Source: Anaerolineae bacterium
GTDB lineage: Bacteria > Chloroflexota > Anaerolineae > Aggregatilineales > Phototrophicaceae
Length of the DNA stretch: 64,000 nt
NCBI GenBank assembly: GCA_022823945.1
Contig: JAJEBK010000014.1
Span: 1-64,000, forward strand
Reading direction: 5' to 3'
The translations under genes and the position numbers were made by a program. The notes under the pieces were generated by a model, which was not told the origin of the DNA, did not search any database, and worked only from the letters and a program-made list of their open reading frames with translations. Positions 1 through 7,406 of this stretch are shown here, piece by piece (position 1 is the stretch's first letter; each line of letters starts with the position of its first letter).

Positions 1-128
1 TCGAGGTAGTCTACAATCAGCTACGACCGCATAGCGCTCTAGGCTACAAGACGCCGGCAGAAACCGAGGCGCAGTGGCAGCAGCAAAACTCCCTCAAAGT
101 TTCTGAGATTTTGTGTCCAATAAAATAG
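1..128 (+). CDS. IS3-type transposase, C-terminal end (partial, runs off window)
   Basis: An open frame enters the window and stops at TAG 126-128. It translates to a peptide containing YNQLRPHSALGYKTPAE, the characteristic end of the DDE integrase core of IS3-family (OrfB/IS150-like) transposases. This ORF is absent from the supplied track because it has no start in the window. The catalytic DDE residues lie outside, so activity cannot be judged. A tail of about 18 residues follows the conserved block, as is common in this family. The call rests on the motif; the exact IS subgroup is not determined. Confidence 0.82.
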   Translation, partial: EVVYNQLRPHSALGYKTPAETEAQWQQQNSLKVSEILCPIK

Positions 129-138
129 GACCATTACA
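1..138 (+). mobile_element. Right end of an IS3-family insertion sequence
   Basis: The transposase stop is followed within 10 bases by ...ATAGGACCATTACA. Its reverse complement begins TGTAATGGTCCTATTTT, the 5'-TG layout of IS3-family terminal inverted repeats. I place the element boundary near base 138. The left end and any target duplication lie outside the window. The insertion sits about 60 bp upstream of the alcohol dehydrogenase start, so it may affect that gene's promoter. Confidence 0.6.
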
Positions 139-199
139 GGTTGTCGCGGCGTCTGCGCTATACTCGCCGCCATTGTGCCAGCAGCCGGAGCCAAAACAG

Positions 200-1168
200 A
201 TGAAAGCCGTTCAGATCATCGCGCGCGGCAAACCCGTCTTTGTCGATGCGCAGAAGCCCGCCCTCCAGCCCGAAACCGCCATCGTTCGCACCCTGCGCAC
301 CTCGCTGTGTGGCAGCGACATCCGCCATTTGCATCACCTGCCCGCAAGCAGTTATCCCACCGCGGCGGGGGAAACCGGACACGAAATGGTCGGCGTCGTC
401 GAGGCGATTGATTCCAGCGCCAGCTCTGTGCAGCCGGGTGATCGCGTGCTTTGTCTTGCGCCCGATCATCGCGCCATGTGCGAGTATTACCGCGCGCCGG
501 TCGACTTTCTGCTGCCGCTGGTTGCCGATGTACAACTGGAACATGCCGTGCAGGCGCAGCAGCTGGGCACGGTGCTCTATGCTTGCCAGGCGCTGCCAGA
601 TCTGCGCGGCAAGTCGGTGGTGGTCATCGGGCAGGGCTCGGCGGGCTTGTGGTTCAACGAAGCGCTGCGGCGGCTGGGCGCAGACAAGATAATCGCGTTG
701 GATACAAAAATGTATCGGCTTGCCTACAGCGGCCATTTCGGCGCGACGCACACCATTTGCAATGCGGACGCATCGCCCGTGGCGGCTCTGCGCGAGGTTT
801 GTGGCGGGGCGCTGCCCGATGTGGTCATAGAAGCGGCCGGCGAGGAGGAGTCGATACGCCTGGCTGTCGAGATGGCGCGCATCGGCGGTTTCATTTTGTG
901 GTTTGGCGTGCCTCGCTTCGAGACGATGGACTTCCCATTCTTCAATATGTTCTGGAAACGAATTGCCACGCGCGGCATGGTGGGGGCGGCTGAAGATCCT
1001 GGGCATGCCTGCACGCGCCGGGCGCTGGATTGGATCAGCCGTGGCGAAGTCGATGCGGCGGCGATGATCACGCATACTTTCAAGTTTGACGATGTATTCG
1101 AGGCTTACGCCCTGCACCGCCTGCAAGACGAAGGCGCAGTGAAGATCGTGATTGATATGGAGGGGTGA
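200..1168 (+). CDS. Zinc-type alcohol/polyol dehydrogenase (MDR superfamily)
   Basis: This 322-residue protein belongs to the medium-chain dehydrogenase/reductase family, which oxidises alcohols or polyols with NAD(P). The catalytic-zinc motif CGSD (Cys37), GHE (His61-Glu62) and a Rossmann GQGSAG (144-149) are visible. The loop that usually carries four structural-zinc cysteines has only two (Cys85, Cys94), as in some sugar-alcohol members. The track starts at 113, but those codons overlap the IS end; the ATG at 200 gives the family N-terminus MKAVQI and has GGAG upstream. The substrate is not deducible. An exporter-like membrane gene follows and does not help define it. Confidence 0.8.
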   Translation: MKAVQIIARGKPVFVDAQKPALQPETAIVRTLRTSLCGSDIRHLHHLPASSYPTAAGETGHEMVGVVEAIDSSASSVQPGDRVLCLAPDHRAMCEYYRAPVDFLLPLVADVQLEHAVQAQQLGTVLYACQALPDLRGKSVVVIGQGSAGLWFNEALRRLGADKIIALDTKMYRLAYSGHFGATHTICNADASPVAALREVCGGALPDVVIEAAGEEESIRLAVEMARIGGFILWFGVPRFETMDFPFFNMFWKRIATRGMVGAAEDPGHACTRRALDWISRGEVDAAAMITHTFKFDDVFEAYALHRLQDEGAVKIVIDMEG

Positions 1169-1287
1169 AATACGAACTACAACTGGGAGACCGAAGGAGT
1201 AACGAGCGAGAAAGCGCCTTGCCCCTACGCAGATTTTGTAGGAGGCCTGGTGAGAATTAAGGGTATATGTATGGTAAAATCATTGCC
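1169..1287. repeat. Degenerate 'taggggcgag' type intergenic repeat
   Basis: The interval holds a decayed copy of the family-2 repeat: GCGAGAAAGCGCCTTGCCCC followed by TACGCAGATTTTGTAGG. No promoter with good hexamers was seen. It separates the dehydrogenase from the Wzz-like gene. Confidence 0.4.
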
Positions 1288-1923
1288 ATGAACCTCATCG
1301 ACTATGCTGGCATTCTCATCCGCCGCGGCTGGATCATGTTGCTGCTCGCTGTCATTGCTGCGGGCGCGGCATTTTTCTTCAGCCGCACGCTTGACCCCGT
1401 CTATCGCTCGACCCAGAAAGTGCTCATCGTGCCCAGTCGCAGCGACTTCGGTTTGACGCAAGCCATCAAGCAGACTCTCAACAACCATGTCGCCTGGCTG
1501 GACAGCTCCTTGCGCGCCGCAGAGGCCATCGACCGGTTGCAGATGGATATGACGCCGCTGCAGTTGCGCGCCGATGTGCGCATCGCGCCGGATATCGACC
1601 GCCTGCTCATCCAGATTGATGTCGAGCATCAGGATGTCAACCAAGCCCAGCGCGTAGCCGCCGAATATGGGCAGATGCTGGTGCAATATCGCAACGACCT
1701 CAACCAGCAAGCGCGCCGCGAAGACCGCATCGAAGCCAGCCTGCAAGACAATCCTGTCACCGTGCGCGCCAGACCGAATGTGACCATCAACACCTTGGTT
1801 GGCTTGATCGCCGGCGCCTTCGTCGGCGGCATCATCGTCTTCGTGCTGGAATACCTGGAAAGCGCTGTGGTGCGCCGTCGCGAAGATGTGGAACTGCCTC
1901 TGCTGGCTGTCGTGCCGGAATAG
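1288..1923 (+). CDS. Wzz-like polysaccharide chain-length/co-polymerase domain protein
   Basis: This 211-residue protein begins MNLIDYAGILIRRGW, the typical N-terminus of Wzz/capsular polysaccharide biosynthesis proteins. It has one membrane segment at about residues 15-33 and a second near 170-192 (LVGLIAGAFVGGIIVFVLEY), with an extracytoplasmic part between them. That layout matches polysaccharide co-polymerases, which set chain length of exported glycans. No BY-kinase domain or Tyr-rich tail is present. No glycan locus lies next to it, so its partner polymerase is elsewhere. An ATG at 1267 is possible, but the 1288 start fits the family better. The Shine-Dalgarno signal is weak for both. 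Confidence 0.7.
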   Translation: MNLIDYAGILIRRGWIMLLLAVIAAGAAFFFSRTLDPVYRSTQKVLIVPSRSDFGLTQAIKQTLNNHVAWLDSSLRAAEAIDRLQMDMTPLQLRADVRIAPDIDRLLIQIDVEHQDVNQAQRVAAEYGQMLVQYRNDLNQQARREDRIEASLQDNPVTVRARPNVTINTLVGLIAGAFVGGIIVFVLEYLESAVVRRREDVELPLLAVVPE

Positions 1924-1925
1924 GC

Positions 1926-2873
1926 TCAGGCTGGCTGCAGGATAGCGGACAAGGTCTCCAGGTCGATATTGCCGCCGCTGACGACGCAGACCACTTTGCC
2001 CCCGCCAGCGCCCCCCGAAAGCGCCGCTGCCACACCCGCTGCGCCTGCGCCTTCCGCGATGACCCGCGCCCGCAGCGCCAGAACGCGAATCGCCGCGCGC
2101 GTTGCGTCTAGCGAAACAACCAGCGATCCGTCCAGCAAGTTGTGGACCATATCCCACATTTCAGGCAACACAGCCGAGCCGCCGATGCCATCGACGAAGC
2201 TGGGCGTGTAGGCGATTGTGACCGGTTCGCCAGCGTCCAGGGAGGCCGCAAGCGGCGCAGCGGATTCGACTTCGGCAGCAAAAATGCGTGTATCGGGCTT
2301 GATAGCGCGTAGGGCGGAAGCGATGCCGGCGCTGAGCCCGCCCCCGCCGTAAGGGACCACGACCGCAGCCACATCCGGCAGGTCGCGCAGAATCTCCAGT
2401 CCGATCGTGCCATTGCCCGCGATGACGGCCGGGTCGCTGACGGGATGGATGAAAAGCCCGTCCAAGCCCGCGAATTCGCCGCTGACCAGCGTGTTCCACC
2501 AGGTTGCGAAAGGCACGGGGATGATCTGGCCGCCCAGCCGCTTGATAGCATTCAACTTGGTCTGGGGCGCGTGGTCGGGCACCACCACATGACACGGGAT
2601 GTCCAAACGGCGCGCGTGCCAGGCGACTCCCTGCGCCATATTGCCCGCGCTGGCTGTCCAGACGCCTCCCGCCAGCTCATGGGGGTCTGCCAGTTGGATG
2701 GCATTGCCCGCGCCGCGCAATTTGAAGCTGCCTATGGGCTGCAAGTTTTCCAGCTTGAGGTAGATCTGGCAGGGCGCATCATTAAAATGCAAGCGCAGCA
2801 GCGGCGTGCGGATAGTGGAGTCGATGATGCGCTCGGCGGCGCGCTGAATATCGGCCAGCGGAACGGCGTTCAT
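1926..2873 (-). CDS. PLP-dependent threonine/serine dehydratase-like enzyme
   Basis: This 315-residue protein is a fold-type II PLP enzyme of the threonine/serine dehydratase and racemase group. The lysine motif NLQPIGSFKLRGA puts the PLP lysine at residue 51. A Gly-rich phosphate loop YGGGGLSAG (about 180) and C-terminal SGGNID are also present. It lacks the C-terminal regulatory ACT domain of biosynthetic IlvA. The track extends to 3164, but the ATG at 2873 overlaps the stop of the upstream dehydratase gene as ATGA, so the two are translationally coupled. Together they suggest catabolism of a hydroxy acid or amino acid; the exact substrate is unknown. Confidence 0.85.
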   Translation of the reverse strand: MNAVPLADIQRAAERIIDSTIRTPLLRLHFNDAPCQIYLKLENLQPIGSFKLRGAGNAIQLADPHELAGGVWTASAGNMAQGVAWHARRLDIPCHVVVPDHAPQTKLNAIKRLGGQIIPVPFATWWNTLVSGEFAGLDGLFIHPVSDPAVIAGNGTIGLEILRDLPDVAAVVVPYGGGGLSAGIASALRAIKPDTRIFAAEVESAAPLAASLDAGEPVTIAYTPSFVDGIGGSAVLPEMWDMVHNLLDGSLVVSLDATRAAIRVLALRARVIAEGAGAAGVAAALSGGAGGGKVVCVVSGGNIDLETLSAILQPA

Positions 2874-4000
2874 ACCAGATGCGCCAAAAGAAAGTCCATA
2901 TCCACATCGATGCCCAAGCCCGGCGCAGTGGGCACAGGCACATAGCCATCCACGGCAGCGAAGCGCGGCCCGGTGATATTGTCGCGCAGGGGATTTTCCG
3001 AGCGGTCGAATTCCAGCAGCGGCTCGGGCAGGCGCAGGCGTCCGGGCACGACATCCAGTGTGCTGACCAAGTGCAAGCCCGCCGCGAAAGCCACGCCTGT
3101 GCCCCAGCTGTGCGGCGTGAAGTTGATCTGGAAAGCCGATGCCAGCGCCGCGATACGCTTGCATTCGGTCAGTCCGCCAGCGCCACAGATATCCGGCTGG
3201 GCGATATCCACACAGCGACTCGCCAGCAACCGCCGGAAACCCGCCAGCAGAAATTCGTTTTCGCCGCCCGCGATAGGGATGGTCGTGCGCTGCCTCAGCT
3301 CGCGGTAGCCCTCATAGTCTTCGGGCGAAAGCGGCTCTTCGAACCAGCCGATTTTGTATGGCTCGAGCAGCTGTGCCAGACGCGCAGCTTCTGCCAGCGA
3401 ATAGGCGCAGTTGGCATCAACCATCAGGTCGATATCATCGCCGATTGCCGCCCGCACCGCCCGAACATTCTGCAAGTCGCTTGCAATACCCAGCCCGATC
3501 TTCATTTTCATGGCAGAAAAGCCTTGCGCCACATAGCCGCGCGCTTCGTCCGCCAACGCGCCGGGCAGGTCGGCGGTTTCTGTGAAGTAGAGCCCGGTGG
3601 CATAGACCTTGACCTGGTCGCGCCGGCGACCGCCAAGCAACGCCGAGACCGGCTGTCCCAGCAGCTTGCCGCGCAGATCCCACAAGGCAATGTCGACAGC
3701 GCTGATAGCCGATACCAGCACACCACTCCGCCCAAACACGCCAATCTTCTTGCGCAGTTCGCTCCAGATGGTTTCGATTTGCAGCGGGTCGCCGCCGATG
3801 ATCAAGGGCACCAGCCAGTCTATTGCCGCGCGCGCAACAGCCGGCGGACCATATACTTCGCCCCAGCCATACGCGCCTTCTTTGTCGGTTATTTTGACCA
3901 GGCAGACAACGCGCTCTGTAAAAGCGCTTTGTGAAAAGTAAAATGGCGTTTCCAGCGCCGCCTTGGCAACAAATGTCTCTACCCGCTCAATCTTCGCCAT
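2870..4000 (-). CDS. Mandelate racemase/muconate lactonizing enzyme family dehydratase
   Basis: This 376-residue enolase-superfamily enzyme has an N-terminal capping domain followed by a TIM barrel. The catalytic set is complete: KMK (Lys165/Lys167), metal ligands Asp195, Glu221 (FEEP) and Glu247 (GGEN), Asp270 (QPDICGAGG) and His297 (TPHSWGTG). This pattern fits sugar-acid dehydratases such as galactonate or galactarate dehydratases, which remove water from aldonic/aldaric acids. Specificity cannot be read from motifs. It is the first gene of a two-gene operon with the PLP dehydratase (ATGA overlap at 2870-2873). Confidence 0.88.
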   Translation of the reverse strand: MAKIERVETFVAKAALETPFYFSQSAFTERVVCLVKITDKEGAYGWGEVYGPPAVARAAIDWLVPLIIGGDPLQIETIWSELRKKIGVFGRSGVLVSAISAVDIALWDLRGKLLGQPVSALLGGRRRDQVKVYATGLYFTETADLPGALADEARGYVAQGFSAMKMKIGLGIASDLQNVRAVRAAIGDDIDLMVDANCAYSLAEAARLAQLLEPYKIGWFEEPLSPEDYEGYRELRQRTTIPIAGGENEFLLAGFRRLLASRCVDIAQPDICGAGGLTECKRIAALASAFQINFTPHSWGTGVAFAAGLHLVSTLDVVPGRLRLPEPLLEFDRSENPLRDNITGPRFAAVDGYVPVPTAPGLGIDVDMDFLLAHLV

Positions 4001-4069
4001 GCTGCGCCTCGCTGTCAGCAGTTTGCCAAGCCGTTATTGTAGCGGCTTATGGCAGCCAGGGAATTCTTT

Positions 4070-4170
4070 TGTGCGATATTGAGATTCTATCGGGCGAGAC
4101 AAGTCTCACTCCTACAAGGCTTGTCCGCTATTGGGGTTCGAGCGTCTCTTCTATAGGGCGACACCCGTAT
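4070..4170. repeat. Degenerate family-2 repeat
   Basis: The sequence CGGGCGAGACAAGTCTCACTCCTACAAGGCTTGTCCGC resembles the 'taggggcgag/ctcgcccctac' element found intact at 40082 and 56140. Mismatches show it is old. ORF 3931..4317 crosses it and is not considered a gene. Confidence 0.4.
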
Positions 4171-4189
4171 TATAAGAAGATGTTGTACG

Positions 4190-4280
4190 GATGCCCCGGT
4201 CAAGACGCAGAGCCAGGCGCTGGCGGAATACCTGGCCGACAGCCAGGCGATCTCGCGCGGCATCTTCGGTCATCGGTAGG
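4190..4280 (+). pseudogene. Possible C-terminal gene remnant (unidentified)
   Basis: In one plus frame the sequence reads DAPVKTQSQALAEYLADSQA followed by ISRGIFGHR and a stop at 4278-4280. Composition and helix pattern look like the end of a real protein, but no start or upstream domain is present. The family was not recognised. It abuts the end of the small minus-strand membrane ORF. It is reported as a likely remnant only. Confidence 0.25.
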
Positions 4281-4437
4281 GTCTGTCACCGAGCAGGATG
4301 TAAACAGCGGTGAGTAGCAGCACGATGAGCAGGACCATCATTCCAAAGGCAAAAGGCAACGCCAATTCTTCAGGCATAAACTGCGCAAGCCACCTTTCGA
4401 TTGCCCAGACGATGAAGAGGCGGGGATCGGAGGACAT
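4270..4437 (-). CDS. Small single-pass membrane protein (55 aa), not in ORF track
   Basis: On the minus strand an ATG at 4437 is preceded by AGAGGAA at about 5 bases, a good Shine-Dalgarno. It opens a 55-codon frame ending in TGA at 4270. The peptide starts MSSDPRLFIVWAIERW and contains one strongly hydrophobic segment (about residues 27-49, FAFGMMVLLIVLLLTAVYIL), ending in a short basic tail DRPYR. This is the layout of a small integral membrane protein with the C-terminus inside. No family was recognised. It was too short for the track. The context is a decayed interval, so it could also be a chance survivor. Confidence 0.5.
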   Translation of the reverse strand: MSSDPRLFIVWAIERWLAQFMPEELALPFAFGMMVLLIVLLLTAVYILLGDRPYR

Positions 4438-4504
4438 CAGATTCCTCTCATGAATAATTCAAGCAAGGTAGCACGGTTTCACAGTGTAAGCAAATAGATT
4501 TGCG

Positions 4505-4600
4505 CACTCGGTGGCAATGCCTATGCGCAAGCCTGGGGCGTCCAGCCCGTCTACGAACGCTCGGGCGGCAACGTGCCAATCTGTTTCGGCTGCTCAGTCT
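4505..4600 (+). pseudogene. Remnant of an M20-family dipeptidase
   Basis: The plus frame reads NAYAQAWGVQPVYERSGGNVPI. This matches the conserved M20 metallopeptidase block of the form a-fG-x-P-v-RxGGSIPv near the end of the dimerisation domain. After this the frame becomes featureless. No catalytic domain exists upstream, so only a fragment of a once larger gene survives. Identification rests on this one block. Confidence 0.45.
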
Positions 4601-4688
4601 CTTTTTGTCCTCAAATTATTTTGAGAGCCAACCACACCCCTACAGAGCGCAAACCCAACATCCTGTGTAGAGCGAAAGACAGCCACAA

Positions 4689-5072
4689 ATGGACATAATA
4701 GAATACGACCAGCTAGCCAACTGGCTCACCCGCTGCCGTGCAATCGTCAAGAAGATCGACACCGCGCAGGATTACTTGCAGCCCGACTTGCCTCTCTCGG
4801 CCAGCGAAAACCTGGACTACGCCAAGCAGGAAACCAAAGCGCTGGAGCGCGAGATCAATCTGCGCGTCAAGGTACTGCACACGAAACTACAAAACGAACT
4901 GCCCTTACAGGCGAAATCTGGCAGGCGATTGAAACAGAAGCAACACGCCAATTGCCCGTATGAAGATTTGAGGCAGAATCGGGCGACCAGACAGATCGCC
5001 CCTGCTCTTGCTGGCAAAGCGCTCGAACAGCTTATTCGCAAGCGCCTTCGGTCTGTAGCAGGTCGATGCTGA
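4689..5072 (+). CDS. Hypothetical protein with helical N-terminal half
   Basis: This 127-codon frame starts MDIIEYDQLANWLTRC. The first 75 residues are charged and probably helical (DYAKQETKALEREINLRVKV), so they look coding. The last 45 residues are basic and low in structure, and the frame runs 41 bases into the 3' end of the convergent beta-helix gene, so the natural C-terminus may have been lost. There is no clear Shine-Dalgarno. No family is recognised; it may be a decayed gene. Confidence 0.35.
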   Translation: MDIIEYDQLANWLTRCRAIVKKIDTAQDYLQPDLPLSASENLDYAKQETKALEREINLRVKVLHTKLQNELPLQAKSGRRLKQKQHANCPYEDLRQNRATRQIAPALAGKALEQLIRKRLRSVAGRC

Positions 5073-7155
5073 TCCAGCCGCTTTGACCGAGATAGTCGAC
5101 CAGGAACCAATTGGCCGTGCGCCCTTCCACCGACATCGCGATATTGTAGGGCACAAGCGCCAGGATGTTGCTGCCGGCTGGCGCATCCCGCAACTGGGCG
5201 ACATTGCTGGTGGTAACCTGACATTCCCGCAACGGGATCGACTCGGCATCGGTCAGCGGCGCCACATGCACAACCTTGCCCGCGCCCGGCACCTGCGCGC
5301 AGTACATGCCGCCTTTTGCATAGATCGAAAGCCGCGCTACCAGCGCCGGGAAGGTGCTGGCATCTTCAAAGACCACCGTGCCGGCACCGTTGAAGCAGAA
5401 CTCGACCCCCGCCGCGACTTCGCCCCAGATATTCAACGCTTGCTCTACACCGGCATTCATCAGCGGGTGCTTGTCGATATCGGCGATGACCACCGGCTGG
5501 CAGCGCACATCATTGCTGACAGTCAGCACCAGATAACCGGCTGGCACATCGGGGCAGATATAAGGCTCTTCCGGAGACTGAGGATAACAGTTGGGCACTT
5601 CGATAATCTGACCGACGCTCAGGATATCGTCGGAGAGTTGATTGAGCTCGTGCAGCGCCTCGACCGTGGTGTCGTATTGCAGCGCGATGCGGTAGAGGTT
5701 TTCGCCAGCCGCTACAACATGCTCGCAGACGGGCAGCGGCGTCGGCGTCACTGTCGGCGTCACTGTCGGAGTTGGAGGTGGTGGCGGGTTGGTCGCTGGT
5801 GGTGACGTCGGTGCTGGTGGTGGGTCGGGCGGGTCGGGCGGATCAGGCGGGTCGGGCACCGGGAATTCCCAGGCACCAATGTCACAAGCAGAACCTTGGG
5901 GACGCCGCGTATCGACCACATCATCGTCCGGGTCGTCCAACTGGAGGCAAAGATCATTATCGGCAGCATCAATCGCCGGGTTGCCCTCTAGCAACTCGTG
6001 ATAAATGACATCCTCAATTGCTCGCAGCGAGCTCAGTTTCAGCGCCGCCAGTTCTTCTTCAGCAGACTGGATGCTCAATTCAGCATCGTCCCCAGCCGCT
6101 TGCGCTTGTGATTCGGTATTGGCGTCAGGGCAGGAGTTGTCCTGAATGTAATTGGCTGAATTGTCCAGGATGCTGTAGGGGCTAATGCCAGGATCGCAAT
6201 GGAGAATGTCGCCAGCCAGCGCGCCGGATATCCAGGTGTTGCCGATGCGCAATGTGGCATTGATGCCGGTCATGGCGATCGAGCCGCCGCGCTCCGTTGC
6301 CGTGTTGCTCGTGAATGTATTGTGCACCAGCACCACCGAACCCGTTGAGACCAAATCTGCCCCGGCGTTGATTGCGCCGCCCTCGCGCGCGCTGTTGCTG
6401 TTGAGCGTCGTGTTGTGCATCACGAGATCCCCATTCCAGATCTCAATCACGCCGCCTTCATCCGCGCTGTTGCTCTGGAAGCCGCTCTTCTTGATTTCCA
6501 CTGTGCCGCCAGCCGCATGGATCGCGCCGCCATCCTGAGATGCCGCGTTGCCAGAGAACATGCTCTGAGAAATCGCCAGCTTGTGCGTGTTGTCGGGAGT
6601 GCCGGCAATGTATATGCCAGCGCCGCCGCCACGACCAGCGATGTTATTCTTCACGACGGTGCTGGTGAGCGTGACTCTGGCATCGTTGGCATAGATGCCG
6701 CCGCCCGAATCCAGCGCCTGGTTGTTTTCTATGCTGCTGTTCGTGAGCGTGAGGCTGCCGCCGTCAATATAAAAAGCCCCGCCGCGCGTGCCGGTCAAGC
6801 CGTTGCTGATTGTCAGGTTGCGGATGGTGACATTGGCGTTATCAATCGTAAAGATAGCGCTCAAATCAGCAGCTGAAAGCGTGTTGTCGCCGCCATCAAT
6901 GGTGAGATCAGCAGTGATGGTGGGCAGCGCCGAGCCGCCCAAAGTTACATCGCTGGTCAGCGTGATTGTATCGGCACCGCTGCCGGCTGTGCATCTGCCT
7001 TGCACCAGATCGAGGTTGGCGGATACGATGGCGGCGCTGAGCGAGCAGTCTTCGTCCACAGATATGCTAGCCGCGAGAACGGGCGCGCCGGACAAGCCAA
7101 CAACCAAGAGCAGCCAGAGTATGATTCGAGCCAATGCGGCGCGTATATGACACAT
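5032..7155 (-). CDS. Secreted beta-helix protein with LysM and SH3b domains (copy A)
   Basis: This 707-residue protein has a signal peptide (about 1-29, cleaved after VLAA). It continues as a right-handed beta-helix region with repeated GGGIY/GGAI(N/H) turns and N/T/S ladders (about 35-330), then a choice-of-anchor-Q-like block (NDLCLQL, RRPQGSACDIGAWEF). A long Pro/Asp and Pro/Thr linker leads to a LysM domain (about 477-523, GENLYRIALQYDTTVEAL), a Cys-containing domain, and an SH3b domain at the C-terminus (about 645-700). LysM and SH3b bind peptidoglycan-like glycans or peptides, so a cell-wall-displayed adhesin or glycan-binding protein is likely. AAGGA lies about 10 bases before the ATG. 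It is the paralogue of the next gene. Confidence 0.8.
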   Translation of the reverse strand: MCHIRAALARIILWLLLVVGLSGAPVLAASISVDEDCSLSAAIVSANLDLVQGRCTAGSGADTITLTSDVTLGGSALPTITADLTIDGGDNTLSAADLSAIFTIDNANVTIRNLTISNGLTGTRGGAFYIDGGSLTLTNSSIENNQALDSGGGIYANDARVTLTSTVVKNNIAGRGGGAGIYIAGTPDNTHKLAISQSMFSGNAASQDGGAIHAAGGTVEIKKSGFQSNSADEGGVIEIWNGDLVMHNTTLNSNSAREGGAINAGADLVSTGSVVLVHNTFTSNTATERGGSIAMTGINATLRIGNTWISGALAGDILHCDPGISPYSILDNSANYIQDNSCPDANTESQAQAAGDDAELSIQSAEEELAALKLSSLRAIEDVIYHELLEGNPAIDAADNDLCLQLDDPDDDVVDTRRPQGSACDIGAWEFPVPDPPDPPDPPDPPPAPTSPPATNPPPPPTPTVTPTVTPTPLPVCEHVVAAGENLYRIALQYDTTVEALHELNQLSDDILSVGQIIEVPNCYPQSPEEPYICPDVPAGYLVLTVSNDVRCQPVVIADIDKHPLMNAGVEQALNIWGEVAAGVEFCFNGAGTVVFEDASTFPALVARLSIYAKGGMYCAQVPGAGKVVHVAPLTDAESIPLRECQVTTSNVAQLRDAPAGSNILALVPYNIAMSVEGRTANWFLVDYLGQSGWISIDLLQTEGACE

Positions 7156-7209
7156 AGAATAGCCGTCCTTATCTATACAATCGCCAGCGGCACAGGCTGA
7201 CTCTCGCGC

Positions 7210-7237
7210 ATTCTATTGCAGAGTGAAAAAGCGGCAA
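7210..7237 (-). promoter_or_regulatory. Sigma-70-type promoter of beta-helix copy A
   Basis: On the minus strand TTGCCG is followed after 16 bases by TAGAAT, about 55 bases upstream of the ATG at 7155. The same arrangement is conserved upstream of copy B (TTGCCG-N16-TAAAAT), which supports function. Confidence 0.6.
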
Positions 7238-7259
7238 GCCGATTCACAATGGAATCCGC

Positions 7260-7406
7260 GATTGTCGCTCGCAGCGTTGGAATATGTTGCAAGTCGACAG
7301 CGCCTCCCTGCCCGATCTCTTTTCATGGCGGGGAAGCCGATGCGTTCGACAAGTAGCACTGCCCCCTCGCGCAACAAGCGGAGGGGGACCTGCAGGGGAT
7401 GTCCGA
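7260..7406. repeat. Spacer between tandem copies with a degenerate GC-tract repeat
   Basis: The interval between the duplicated promoter of copy A and the stop of copy B includes TGCCCCCTCGCGCAACAAGC followed by GGAGGGGGACC, a degenerate family-1 palindrome. No gene is seen here. Confidence 0.4.

Noticed and set aside
113-199. Track start of the dehydrogenase at 113
   Set aside because: Those codons overlap the transposase end and IS terminus; the family N-terminus starts at ATG 200.
2879-3934. 351-residue plus-strand ORF opposite the enolase-superfamily gene
   Set aside because: All catalytic residues of the dehydratase are on the minus strand; the plus frame is a shadow.
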